DNA of 8,630 nt from the NCBI GenBank assembly GCA_035628055.1, contig DASPKO010000219.1, positions 1-8,630 of the forward strand. Reading direction: 5' to 3'. The notes under the pieces were generated by a model. The model was not told where the DNA came from. It saw nothing but the letters and a program-made list of their open reading frames with translations, and did no database searches. Origin of the DNA: DASPKO01 sp035628055 (GTDB lineage Bacteria > Planctomycetota > Phycisphaerae > Phycisphaerales > UBA1924). Within the stretch, counting starts at the first letter, position 1; the number at the start of each line of letters is the position of its first letter. Below, in pieces: positions 1 through 8,630 of this stretch. A program made the position numbers and the translations under genes.

Positions 1-11
1 ACCATGCGTCC

Positions 12-3000
12 ATGCCGACCGCCCCCGCCGCGCCGCCCCCGCAGGCCGCCCCGCACGGCCGCGTGCCCGTGCACCGGTTCGAGGTTTCCCTGCGCGGCGG
101 CGCGAGCGACCCGGGAGGGGGAAGCCTGCTCCGGCAGGCCCGCGCGATGGGGCTCGACGTGGCGGCGGTGCGCTCGGCCAGCGTCTATCTCATCGCCGCA
201 CCCCTCGATCCCGAACAGGTGCAGGCCGTGGGCCAGCGCCTGCTGGCCGATCCCGTCATCGACGAGTGGCGGGTCGGCGCCCGCCCGGTGGTGACGGGGT
301 GGCACGTGCTCGAGGTGCACCCCCTGCCGGGCGTGATGGACCCCGCGGCGCAGAGCGTGCGCCAGGCCGTCCGCGAACTGGTCGGCGTCGAGGCCCGCGT
401 GAGCACGGGCCGGCGGTTCGACCTCTTTGGCGAGCGCCTCACCGACGAGGACGTCCGCCGCCTGGCGACCGCGACGGTGGCCAACCCCGTCATCCATCGC
501 ATCCACCATGAGCCGTGGCTCCCGGGCGCCTTTGCGCAGGAGCCGTCGCACCGCGGTGCGCCGCGCTCGATCCCGGTGCGCGGGCTCGGCGACGAGCAGC
601 TGAGCCGCCTGTCGCGGGATGCGCACCTGTTCCTCTCCCTCGAGGAGATGGCCGCGATCCGGGCCGAGTATCAGCGCCTGGGCCGCGATCCCACCGACGT
701 CGAGCTCGAAACCCTCGCCCAGACCTGGTCCGAGCACTGCGTGCACAAGACCCTCAAGAGCACGGTCCGCTACCGAGGCGCCCCCGCGCCCGCGGGGGAC
801 GCCGCCGCCCCGGAGCCGATCGCCTGGCGCGGGCGCCCCGGGCACGAGGTCGCGCCCGATGGATCGGTCGCGATCCACAACCTGCTCAGGAGCACGGTCG
901 CGGCGGCGACGCGCGAGCTCATCGCCGAGGGCCTCGACTGGACCCTCTCGGTCTTCGTCGACAACGCGGGCGTGATCGCGTTCGACGACCAGCACGCCGT
1001 GTGCGTGAAGGTCGAGACCCACAACCATCCCTCCGCGATCGAGCCCTACGGGGGGGCCGCGACGGGCATCGGGGGATGCATCCGCGACGTCATGGGGACG
1101 GGTTTGAGCGCGCGGCCGATCGCCAGCACCGACGTCTTCTGCGTCGCCTACCCCGATCACTTCGCCGCGCCGGCCCCGGCCACGGGGGGGGAACTGCCCG
1201 GCCGCGCCGCGGCCGGCAAGGCCGCCCAGGACCTCGCCGCGGGCGCCCGGGCCGCGCCGGGCACCACGCACGCGCCGCGGCCCGTGGACGGCGCCGGCCC
1301 GCACCACCCCCTCCCCCCAGGCTGCCTCGATCCGCGTCGCGTACTGGCCCAGGTCGTCGCGGGGGTGCGCGACTACGGCAATCGCATGGGCATCCCGACC
1401 ATCAACGGCGCCGTCGCCTTCGACGACAGGTACGTTGGCAACCCCCTCGTCTTCTGCGGGTGCGTCGGCCTGCTTCCCCGCTGGGCCGTCCGCGGGCAGG
1501 TGCGCTCCGGCGATCTCATCGTGGCCCTGGGCGGGCGGACGGGTCGCGACGGCATCCACGGGGCCACGTTCTCCTCGGCGGAGCTCGAGCACTCCTCCGC
1601 CGACGAGTTCTCGCACGCCGTGCAGATCGGCAACGCCATCGAGCAGAAGCGCCTGCTCGATGCGCTGATGCGCGCCCGCGACGCCGCCCCCGAGCCTGGC
1701 ACCGAGACCCGCCCCGGGGGTGGCTCGGCCTCGAACGGGCAGCAGCGCGCGGGCCGCGAGCCCTCACCCCTGTTCCGCGCTCTGACCGACTGCGGCGCCG
1801 GGGGCTTCTCCTCGGCGATCGGCGAGATGGCCCAGCACACCGGGGCCACCGTGCACCTCGATCGCGCCCCGCTGAAGTACGCGGGTCTCTCCTACACCGA
1901 GATCTGGATCAGCGAGGCCCAGGAACGCATGGTGCTGGCGGTCCCGCCCGACAACCTCGCGGCTCTGCGGCGGATCTGCGACGAGGAATCGGTCGAGCTC
2001 GCCGTGCTGGGCACTTTCGGCCCGCCCGAGGGGTCGGGCCAGGACAACCCCGACCTGCTCCTGCTCTTCCACGGCCAGACCGTGGGCCGGCTCAGCCTGC
2101 GGTTCCTGCACGACGGGATCCCCACGCCGCGTCGCGAGGCGGTGTGGCGTCCCGCACCCGCCTCGGCCCCGGCCGCGCGCGCGACGGTCTCGGCCCGCGA
2201 CGCCCTGATCGCCCTGCTTGGCCATCCCACGATCGCGTCCAAGCACTGGATCGTCCGGCAGTATGACCACGAGGTGCGCGGCTGCACGGTCATCAAACCC
2301 CTCGCGGGGCCGGGCGGGCGCGGGCCCGCCGACGCCAGCGTAATCACGCCCGTACCCGGCTCGGCCCGCGGTCTCGCGGTGGCCTGCGGGCTGCAGACGG
2401 GCGTGGGCGATCCGGAACTCGGGGGCGACCCGTACCTCATGGCGCTGGCCGCGGTCGATGAGGCGGTCCGCAACCTGGTCTGCGTGGGCGCCGACCCGGC
2501 GCGCACCGCCATCCTGGACAACTTCTGCTGGCCGAGCTGCGCCAAGCCGGAGAATCTCGGCGCCCTCGTGCGCGCCTGCGAGGGCTGCTACGACGCCGCC
2601 AAGGCCTACCGCACACCCTTCGTCTCCGGGAAGGACTCGCTCAACAACCAGCTCACCATCCCCGCCGCGGACGGACGCCCCGCGCGGACGATCGAGATCC
2701 CCCCGACCCTGCTGATCACCGGGATCGGTCTGGTCGGAGACGTCGCCCGCTGCGTGACCATGGACGCCAAGGAAGCGGGAAACCTCCTGCTGCTCGTCGG
2801 CCCGCCGGACGCCAGGCTGGGCGGCTCGCACTACCAGCGGCTCTTCGGCCGCGCGGGCCTGGCCGGCGCCGCGGGCACGTCCGCCGGCACGGACCCCGCG
2901 CGCGTCCCCGCCACCAGCCTGGCGCTGGGCCCGCGCGTCGCCCGGGCGGTGGCGGAACTCATCTCCGCCGGCCTGGTCCTCTCGGCCCACGATGTCTCCG

Positions 3001-3368
3001 ACGGCGGCCTGCTCGTGGCGGTCGCGGAGATGCTCATCGGCGCCAGCGCGGAGGTGCCCGTTCTCGGCGCCACGCTGACGAGCGCCGCCCTGGCGCCCGC
3101 CGGGGCGAGCCTCCCCGCTGCCGCCGCGCTCTTCGGTGAGGGCCCCAGTCGGTACGTACTCGAGATCCGGCCCCAGGAGCACGACCGCGTGCTGGACACG
3201 CTCGCGACCGGGCTGGCGGGCCAGAACGGGCTCGGGGCCGAGGTGGCCGGCCTGGCGACAGTGATCGGCCGCCTCGACGACTCCGGGACTCTGACCTTCC
3301 CGCTCGGGGGGGCGCCGCTCGGTGTGGACGCCCTGCGCCGGGCCTGGCTGGCGCCGCTGGACTGGTGA
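12..3368 (+). CDS. purL: Phosphoribosylformylglycinamidine (FGAM) synthase, PurS-PurS-PurL fusion without glutaminase domain
   Basis: This enzyme converts FGAR, ATP and glutamine-derived ammonia to FGAM in cytoplasmic de novo purine synthesis. Residues 21-88 and 97-166 are two PurS-like repeats, each with a DP turn near its start and a closing segment like LLADPVIDEWRV or TVANPVIHRI. The PurL core follows: WSEHC at 239-243 (candidate catalytic His242), VETHNHP at 334-340 (Glu335 is a likely metal ligand), LDNFCW at 835-840, FVSGKDSLNN at 870-879 and HDVSDGG at 993-999. It ends at residue 1118 without a class I glutaminase domain. Small PurL is about 740 residues and the large PurS-like/PurL/PurQ form about 1,300, so this is an intermediate architecture that should need a separate PurQ. 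Low-complexity Ala/Pro/Gly inserts occupy about 385-432 and 557-580. The ATG at 12 has no visible Shine-Dalgarno sequence, and the frame is open to the left edge, so the true start could lie upstream. The family call is very secure; the exact start is not. Confidence 0.95.
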   Translation: MPTAPAAPPPQAAPHGRVPVHRFEVSLRGGASDPGGGSLLRQARAMGLDVAAVRSASVYLIAAPLDPEQVQAVGQRLLADPVIDEWRVGARPVVTGWHVLEVHPLPGVMDPAAQSVRQAVRELVGVEARVSTGRRFDLFGERLTDEDVRRLATATVANPVIHRIHHEPWLPGAFAQEPSHRGAPRSIPVRGLGDEQLSRLSRDAHLFLSLEEMAAIRAEYQRLGRDPTDVELETLAQTWSEHCVHKTLKSTVRYRGAPAPAGDAAAPEPIAWRGRPGHEVAPDGSVAIHNLLRSTVAAATRELIAEGLDWTLSVFVDNAGVIAFDDQHAVCVKVETHNHPSAIEPYGGAATGIGGCIRDVMGTGLSARPIASTDVFCVAYPDHFAAPAPATGGELPGRAAAGKAAQDLAAGARAAPGTTHAPRPVDGAGPHHPLPPGCLDPRRVLAQVVAGVRDYGNRMGIPTINGAVAFDDRYVGNPLVFCGCVGLLPRWAVRGQVRSGDLIVALGGRTGRDGIHGATFSSAELEHSSADEFSHAVQIGNAIEQKRLLDALMRARDAAPEPGTETRPGGGSASNGQQRAGREPSPLFRALTDCGAGGFSSAIGEMAQHTGATVHLDRAPLKYAGLSYTEIWISEAQERMVLAVPPDNLAALRRICDEESVELAVLGTFGPPEGSGQDNPDLLLLFHGQTVGRLSLRFLHDGIPTPRREAVWRPAPASAPAARATVSARDALIALLGHPTIASKHWIVRQYDHEVRGCTVIKPLAGPGGRGPADASVITPVPGSARGLAVACGLQTGVGDPELGGDPYLMALAAVDEAVRNLVCVGADPARTAILDNFCWPSCAKPENLGALVRACEGCYDAAKAYRTPFVSGKDSLNNQLTIPAADGRPARTIEIPPTLLITGIGLVGDVARCVTMDAKEAGNLLLLVGPPDARLGGSHYQRLFGRAGLAGAAGTSAGTDPARVPATSLALGPRVARAVAELISAGLVLSAHDVSDGGLLVAVAEMLIGASAEVPVLGATLTSAALAPAGASLPAAAALFGEGPSRYVLEIRPQEHDRVLDTLATGLAGQNGLGAEVAGLATVIGRLDDSGTLTFPLGGAPLGVDALRRAWLAPLDW

Positions 3369-3393
3369 GCCTGCGGGGCCGGCGCCCGCGACC
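3369..3393. other. Convergent intergenic gap with a weak GC hairpin
   Basis: Only 25 bases separate the stop codons of the plus-strand purL and the minus-strand SecA-like gene. GCGGG at 3373-3377 can pair with CCCGC at 3385-3389 around a 7-base loop. No T-run follows on either strand, so this is not a classical intrinsic terminator. It could be a weak bidirectional stop, or simply a by-product of high GC. Termination here may be Rho-dependent, but the sequence does not show it. Confidence 0.3.
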
Positions 3394-5394
<2,001 letters not shown>

Positions 5395-5400
5395 TCAAGA

Positions 5401-5405
5401 CCCTC
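5401..5405 (-). promoter_or_regulatory. Ribosome binding site of the SecA-like gene
   Basis: On the minus strand the sequence reads GAGGG, then six bases, then the GTG at 5394. Spacing and purine content fit a Shine-Dalgarno element. The codon directly before the GTG is TGA, so this GTG is the earliest possible start. The site lies in the 23-base gap after the upstream stop codon (TAG, 5418-5420), so re-initiation or translational coupling is plausible. Confidence 0.6.
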
Positions 5406-5417
5406 GTCCCGCGGCCC

Positions 5418-7610
5418 CTAGATGTTGACCCGTCCCTGCACGATCCGGGCCAGCCGGTCGAGCCACTGCGCCGCCAGCGGCTTGTCGGGCAGCGTGAAGC
5501 GCACGCGCACCCGCTCCCCGGGATACCCGAGCGCCGCCACCCCGCGGTCGGGCCCGCCCGCCGGGTCGATGTACACCGTGAAGCGCGGCCGCTTGGAGAT
5601 CGCGCCCTCGCCCTGCTGCGGATCGACGTCGATCTGTCCCCCGCCCAGGTAGCCCAGGGCGGCGCCCGGAAGCTCCTGGCGCCCCGCCGGGGCCATCCGC
5701 AGGTTCCCGCCGGCCACGTCCTCGGTCTCGTGCAGGCCGCGCCCGCGTGAGCGGGGCCGGAGCCGGACCTCCTCGGGGCCGGCCCGCGGGTCGAAGAGCC
5801 AGGCCGCGTTGGCCTGGTCGATGGAGGCGGCAACCCGGAGCTGCGCCGGGTCGAGCACCTGGCAGATCGGCTCGCCCCGGCGGAGGTAGGCGCCGACGCG
5901 CCGGGAGGGGTCCTCCCCGGCCACGACGCCGTCGCACGGCGCGCGCACGACCAGGGCCGCGATCCGCTCCCGGATCTGCGCCAGGTTGGCCTCGAAGACC
6001 TCCAGGCGCTGCTGGGCCGCCCGCGCCGCCGCGGGCTGCTTCTGGTTCAGGGCCCGGCGCTCCTCGGTGCGGACCTCATCGAGCGCCGAGTGGACCTGCA
6101 CCAGCTTCTGCTCGAGCTCCGGGCTCTCCATGGTCACGATGGGCTCGCCCCTGGCGACCGCGTCGCCCGGGCGCTTGTGCACGGCCGCCAGGAACCCGTC
6201 GGAGCCGGCGAAGACGCCGAAGTGGCTCTCGCTCTCGACGATGCCGGTGCTGCGCCGGTGGTCGGGCATGGGGATGACCCCCAGGAGCAGCACGCCCGCC
6301 GCCAGCAGCACCAGGCTCGTGAGGACCGCGCGCCCGCGGCTCTCGGCGAGCGCGGGCCCGGCGGCCAGCCAGTGCACGAACCCGCCCACCGGGATGATGA
6401 ACCAGGCCGCCGCGGTCCAGACGGCCAGCACCAGCCCCAGGGCGAACATCTTGCCCATCACAAAGAGCGTGATGGAGATGAACAGGAAGATGCGGTAGGC
6501 CAGCGCCGCGATGCCGTACACCACCAGGATGCCCTGCTCGGAGCGGATGGTGCTCGGGGGCGTCGCGCGCTTGAGGCGGTAGACATGCTTCTGCATCAGG
6601 TACTTGAGCATGCTCTGGGCCCGCTGCATGAGGTTGGGCACCTCGAGCAGGTCCGCCAGGATGTAGTACCCGTCGAAGCGCATGAGCGGGTTGGCGTTGA
6701 AGAGCACCGTCGAGACGCTCGCCGTGAGCATCGCGTTGTAGGCCAGTTGCGTCGCCAGCTCGCCCGGCCCGCCCCCGACCCAGTAGAGGGCCGCGGCGGC
6801 GGCGATGGTGAGCTCGAAGATCATGCCCCCGGCGCCCACCGCCATCCGCTGCCAGCGGCTGGCAAAGCCCCAGGCCGCCGACGCGTCCACGTAGGGCGCC
6901 GGGAACATCACCAGCATCATCACGCCCATCTCGGGCACCTGCCCGCCGAAGCGCTTGCAGATGATCCCGTGCCCCAGCTCGTGGATCGCCTTGGTGACGA
7001 CGAAGACGACGATCAGCCAGGGCCAGTTGGCGGGCGAGATCGCGGTGTCGAAGCCCTCCGTCAGCCGCTCCCACTGCGGGAGCACGCTCGCCACCGCCCA
7101 CCCCACGAAGAGCGCCCAGGCGAGCAGGCCCCAGCGGTTGAGGAGCGGACGGAAGACGGGCTCGAGCCAGGCCAGCAGGCGGTCCGGGTTGAAGAGCCGG
7201 ATCCGGAAATACATGATCCCGATCGCCTGCTGCTGGATCCGCTTGCGCACCCGCTCGCGCCCGCGGCGCAGGAGCTGCTCGGTCTCGGGCGAGTCGTCGA
7301 CCGAGAGCAGGTTGGAGCTGTAGAGCTGCGAGAGGAGCTGGATGATCTCGTTCTGCGTCGGGGCCGAGTCCCCGAAGGTCGCCAGCGAGAGCTTCCAGGC
7401 GGTCTCGACGTCGCGCTTCCCGTCGAGCGAAGCGACGAACTGGTGGGCGATCGGGTTGAGGCGGTAGAACTGGTTCGAGGCCGGGTCGTGCACCACGTGC
7501 CAGCGCCGCCCGCGGTAGAGCTGGCGGGTGATCTGCACGTGCGGCCGCAGCCGCGGCCTCATCAGCCGCACGCGGTGCCAGAACGGGGAGAAGGTCGGGC
7601 GTTCGCTCAT
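5418..7610 (-). CDS. PqqD-like / M50 site-2-protease-type / HlyD-type adaptor fusion membrane protein
   Basis: This is a three-part inner-membrane protein. Residues about 17-106 resemble a PqqD/RiPP-recognition winged helix (FYRLNPIAHQFVASLDGK region). The polytopic M50/site-2-protease part follows, with hydrophobic segments near 160-177, 196-213, 225-238, 255-275, 285-303, 359-383, 386-407 and 426-446. It carries HELGH at 210-214 and NANPLMRFDGYY at 305-316. H210, H214 and D313 are the expected zinc ligands and E211 the general base, so the site looks intact. After the last membrane segment (about 452-730) comes a HlyD-type adaptor: a lipoyl-like half motif (GSDGFLAAVHKRPGDAV), a helical hairpin of about 60 residues rich in Glu, Gln and Ala, the second lipoyl half (VRAPCDGVV), then a beta-barrel ending in VRFTLPDKPL. 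Related proteins are often labelled peptide zinc metalloprotease (YydH-like) or efflux adaptor. The ATG at 7610 is the only ATG after the in-frame stop at 7647-7649, and its Shine-Dalgarno is weak. It likely processes or exports a peptide or protein together with its two neighbours; the substrate is unknown. Confidence 0.88.
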   Translation of the reverse strand: MSERPTFSPFWHRVRLMRPRLRPHVQITRQLYRGRRWHVVHDPASNQFYRLNPIAHQFVASLDGKRDVETAWKLSLATFGDSAPTQNEIIQLLSQLYSSNLLSVDDSPETEQLLRRGRERVRKRIQQQAIGIMYFRIRLFNPDRLLAWLEPVFRPLLNRWGLLAWALFVGWAVASVLPQWERLTEGFDTAISPANWPWLIVVFVVTKAIHELGHGIICKRFGGQVPEMGVMMLVMFPAPYVDASAAWGFASRWQRMAVGAGGMIFELTIAAAAALYWVGGGPGELATQLAYNAMLTASVSTVLFNANPLMRFDGYYILADLLEVPNLMQRAQSMLKYLMQKHVYRLKRATPPSTIRSEQGILVVYGIAALAYRIFLFISITLFVMGKMFALGLVLAVWTAAAWFIIPVGGFVHWLAAGPALAESRGRAVLTSLVLLAAGVLLLGVIPMPDHRRSTGIVESESHFGVFAGSDGFLAAVHKRPGDAVARGEPIVTMESPELEQKLVQVHSALDEVRTEERRALNQKQPAAARAAQQRLEVFEANLAQIRERIAALVVRAPCDGVVAGEDPSRRVGAYLRRGEPICQVLDPAQLRVAASIDQANAAWLFDPRAGPEEVRLRPRSRGRGLHETEDVAGGNLRMAPAGRQELPGAALGYLGGGQIDVDPQQGEGAISKRPRFTVYIDPAGGPDRGVAALGYPGERVRVRFTLPDKPLAAQWLDRLARIVQGRVNI

Positions 7611-7710
7611 GGTGCTGCTGTCCCGGGCTCGGGGGCTTGCCCCGCCTCAGGCCCCGGCCCCGCGCCTTGGGCCCGGGGCTGGGGGCGCCGCCTCACGCTC
7701 GGTGCCCCGG
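7611..7710. other. Intergenic spacer between the HlyD adaptor and the M50 fusion genes
   Basis: This 100-base gap is almost entirely G and C. No promoter-like -35/-10 pair and no good Shine-Dalgarno before the ATG at 7610 is visible; the nearest purine run is GGGAC, about 10 bases upstream. It holds two adjacent inverted repeats (see the hairpin entry). No small reading frame is convincing. The spacer is compatible with a continuous transcript of all three minus-strand genes, perhaps with an RNA structure that tunes their ratio. Confidence 0.5.
7651..7679. repeat. GC-rich inverted repeat (possible mRNA hairpin)
   Basis: GCCCCGGCCC (7651-7660) pairs with GGGCCCGGGGC (7669-7679), leaving one bulged base and an 8-base loop (CGCGCCTT). 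A smaller neighbour at 7632-7643 reads GGGG-CTTG-CCCC. Neither is followed by a T-run on either strand, so intrinsic termination is unlikely. Such a stem after the adaptor stop codon could stabilise or attenuate the transcript. Chance formation in DNA of this composition is a real alternative. Confidence 0.4.
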
Positions 7711-8622
7711 TCACCACAGCCACAGCCGGACCGCGTCGGCGATCCGCCGGGTGCCGATCCAGAGCAGGCTGTGCCGCTCGGTGTCGAACTTGGCCCGTCC
7801 CTCCATGCCCGGCTGCATCCAGGGCGCCGTCTCCAGCAGCGTGGCCCGCACCTCGAAGGTGTTGGTCCCCTCCCGGGCCTCGGCCAGGGGGACGATGCGC
7901 TCGACGCGGAACTCGAAGGCCTCCGTGGGGCGGGAGCGGGTCGCCAGCCGCCCGGTCCCCCGCCCGCGCTCGTGGGCCGCGGCCACCAGCCCGATGTCGC
8001 GCTCGTCCACCCGCGCCAGCACCACCATGGTGTCCAGGGGCGCGATCTCCAGCAGCGGGTCGCCCACGCGCACGGTCGCGCCGATCCGGTCCTCGAGCTT
8101 CCCCGAGAGGACCTTGCCCGCGATCGGCGCCTTGATCTGGGCGCGCTCGATCTGGTGGTCGTAGAGCCGCATCTCGGCCTCGGAGCGCCGCGCCTGGGCC
8201 ATGTACTGCTCGGCCTTGCCCGCGTCGTTCTCGCGGCGCGCCTCCGACGCCTGCAGGACCGCCTGCTCGTAGCGCGACTGCGCGTCGGCCCGGCGCAGCA
8301 CCCACTCCTGGTCGTCGAGCTGCACGAGCACCTCGCCCTCGCGCACCTCGGTCCCCGGCTCCAGGCCCTCCTTGATCCGCGCGATCGCCCCTTCGATCGG
8401 CGCCGAGACCACGCGCCGGACCGCCGGTTCGATCACCGCCTCGGCCCCCACGCGGTACGTGGTCTGGTACGTGCTGACGAAGACGATCCCCGCCAGGGCC
8501 AGCAGGGCCGCGAGCTTCCAGGCCGTGTGCCGGGGGCCGACCAGCACCGACCCGAGCCGCATCAGGCTGTCCCAGGCCCGCAGGGCCAGGTTGCGGTCGT
8601 CGCTCCTGCGGGTGCGCAGCAT
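7711..8622 (-). CDS. HlyD-family membrane-anchored periplasmic adaptor, probably N-terminally truncated by the window edge
   Basis: This is a membrane-fusion (adaptor) protein of the HlyD/RND-adaptor type, expected to bridge the inner membrane and the periplasm. The visible part has a charged stretch, one transmembrane segment at about 34-51 (WKLAALLALAGIVFVS), a first lipoyl-like half (VVSAPIEGAI, then EGEVLVQLDD), a helical hairpin at about 104-160 rich in Ala, Glu, Gln and Arg, a second lipoyl half (IKAPIAGKVLSGKL, then VRVGDPLLEI) and beta-barrel strands up to the C-terminus. The ATG at 8622 has no visible ribosome binding site, and the frame stays open for the 8 remaining bases. The membrane segment sits inside rather than at the N-terminus. 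I recall related planctomycete adaptors with an N-terminal cytoplasmic sensory (GAF-like) region, so the real gene may begin beyond the window. It is the first of three co-directional genes and probably pairs with the HlyD part of the M50 fusion. Confidence 0.82.
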   Translation of the reverse strand: MLRTRRSDDRNLALRAWDSLMRLGSVLVGPRHTAWKLAALLALAGIVFVSTYQTTYRVGAEAVIEPAVRRVVSAPIEGAIARIKEGLEPGTEVREGEVLVQLDDQEWVLRRADAQSRYEQAVLQASEARRENDAGKAEQYMAQARRSEAEMRLYDHQIERAQIKAPIAGKVLSGKLEDRIGATVRVGDPLLEIAPLDTMVVLARVDERDIGLVAAAHERGRGTGRLATRSRPTEAFEFRVERIVPLAEAREGTNTFEVRATLLETAPWMQPGMEGRAKFDTERHSLLWIGTRRIADAVRLWLW

Positions 8623-8630
8623 GGGGGCCA

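Noticed and set aside
1184..1191. Run of eight G as a frameshift or phase-variation site in purL
   Set aside because: Recognisable PurL sequence continues in the same frame on both sides, so there is no sign of a broken gene. Phase variation of a biosynthetic enzyme is unlikely.
515..2266. 583-residue plus-strand frame inside purL
   Set aside because: It is a shifted frame of a gene with clear conserved motifs, very Arg/Pro/Gly-rich and without any domain I recognise.
3373..3389. Intrinsic terminator between purL and the SecA-like gene
   Set aside because: The stem has only about five pairs and lacks a T-run on both strands, so I listed it only as a weak hairpin.
6090..8135. 681-residue plus-strand reading frame antisense to the M50 fusion and HlyD genes
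   Set aside because: Its composition (many His, Asp, Gln, Arg and Pro) is what the reverse complement of these membrane and coiled-coil codons produces. It crosses two real genes and the gap between them.

Overview
The window is very GC-rich, with G/C at most third codon positions. It is almost fully coding: four genes, with about 150 bases between them. One gene is on the plus strand (12-3368). Three lie on the minus strand and converge on it (8622 down to 3394). I suspect a planctomycete, possibly the Phycisphaerae side, because I associate the PqqD/site-2-protease/HlyD fusion beside a second HlyD adaptor and a short SecA-like ATPase with that phylum. This placement rests on remembered gene architecture, not on a search, and is only moderately secure.

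Plus strand: a purine-biosynthesis gene encodes an FGAM synthase in which two tandem PurS-like domains are fused ahead of a small-type PurL synthetase core. It has no C-terminal glutaminase, so a separate PurQ is expected elsewhere. Two low-complexity inserts lie in the PurL core.

Minus strand, in transcription order: (1) a membrane-anchored HlyD-type adaptor whose N-terminus probably lies beyond the right edge; (2) a 730-residue fusion of a PqqD-like domain, an M50/site-2-protease membrane domain with an intact HELGH site, and a HlyD-type adaptor; (3) a 666-residue SecA-like ATPase with intact motor motifs. The SecA-like protein ends about 65 residues after the second nucleotide-binding domain, so it lacks most of the helical scaffold, the two-helix finger and the C-terminal zinc region. 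Spacing is 100 bases, then 23 bases, which suggests an operon.

Together the three minus-strand genes look like an envelope export machine: a peptide-recognition domain, an intramembrane protease, periplasmic adaptors and a SecA-derived motor, with no ABC transporter in view. The individual families are recognisable. The function, the substrate and the role of a finger-less SecA are unknown, and this is the most interesting content of the window. No tRNA, rRNA, CRISPR array, insertion sequence or long repeat was seen.
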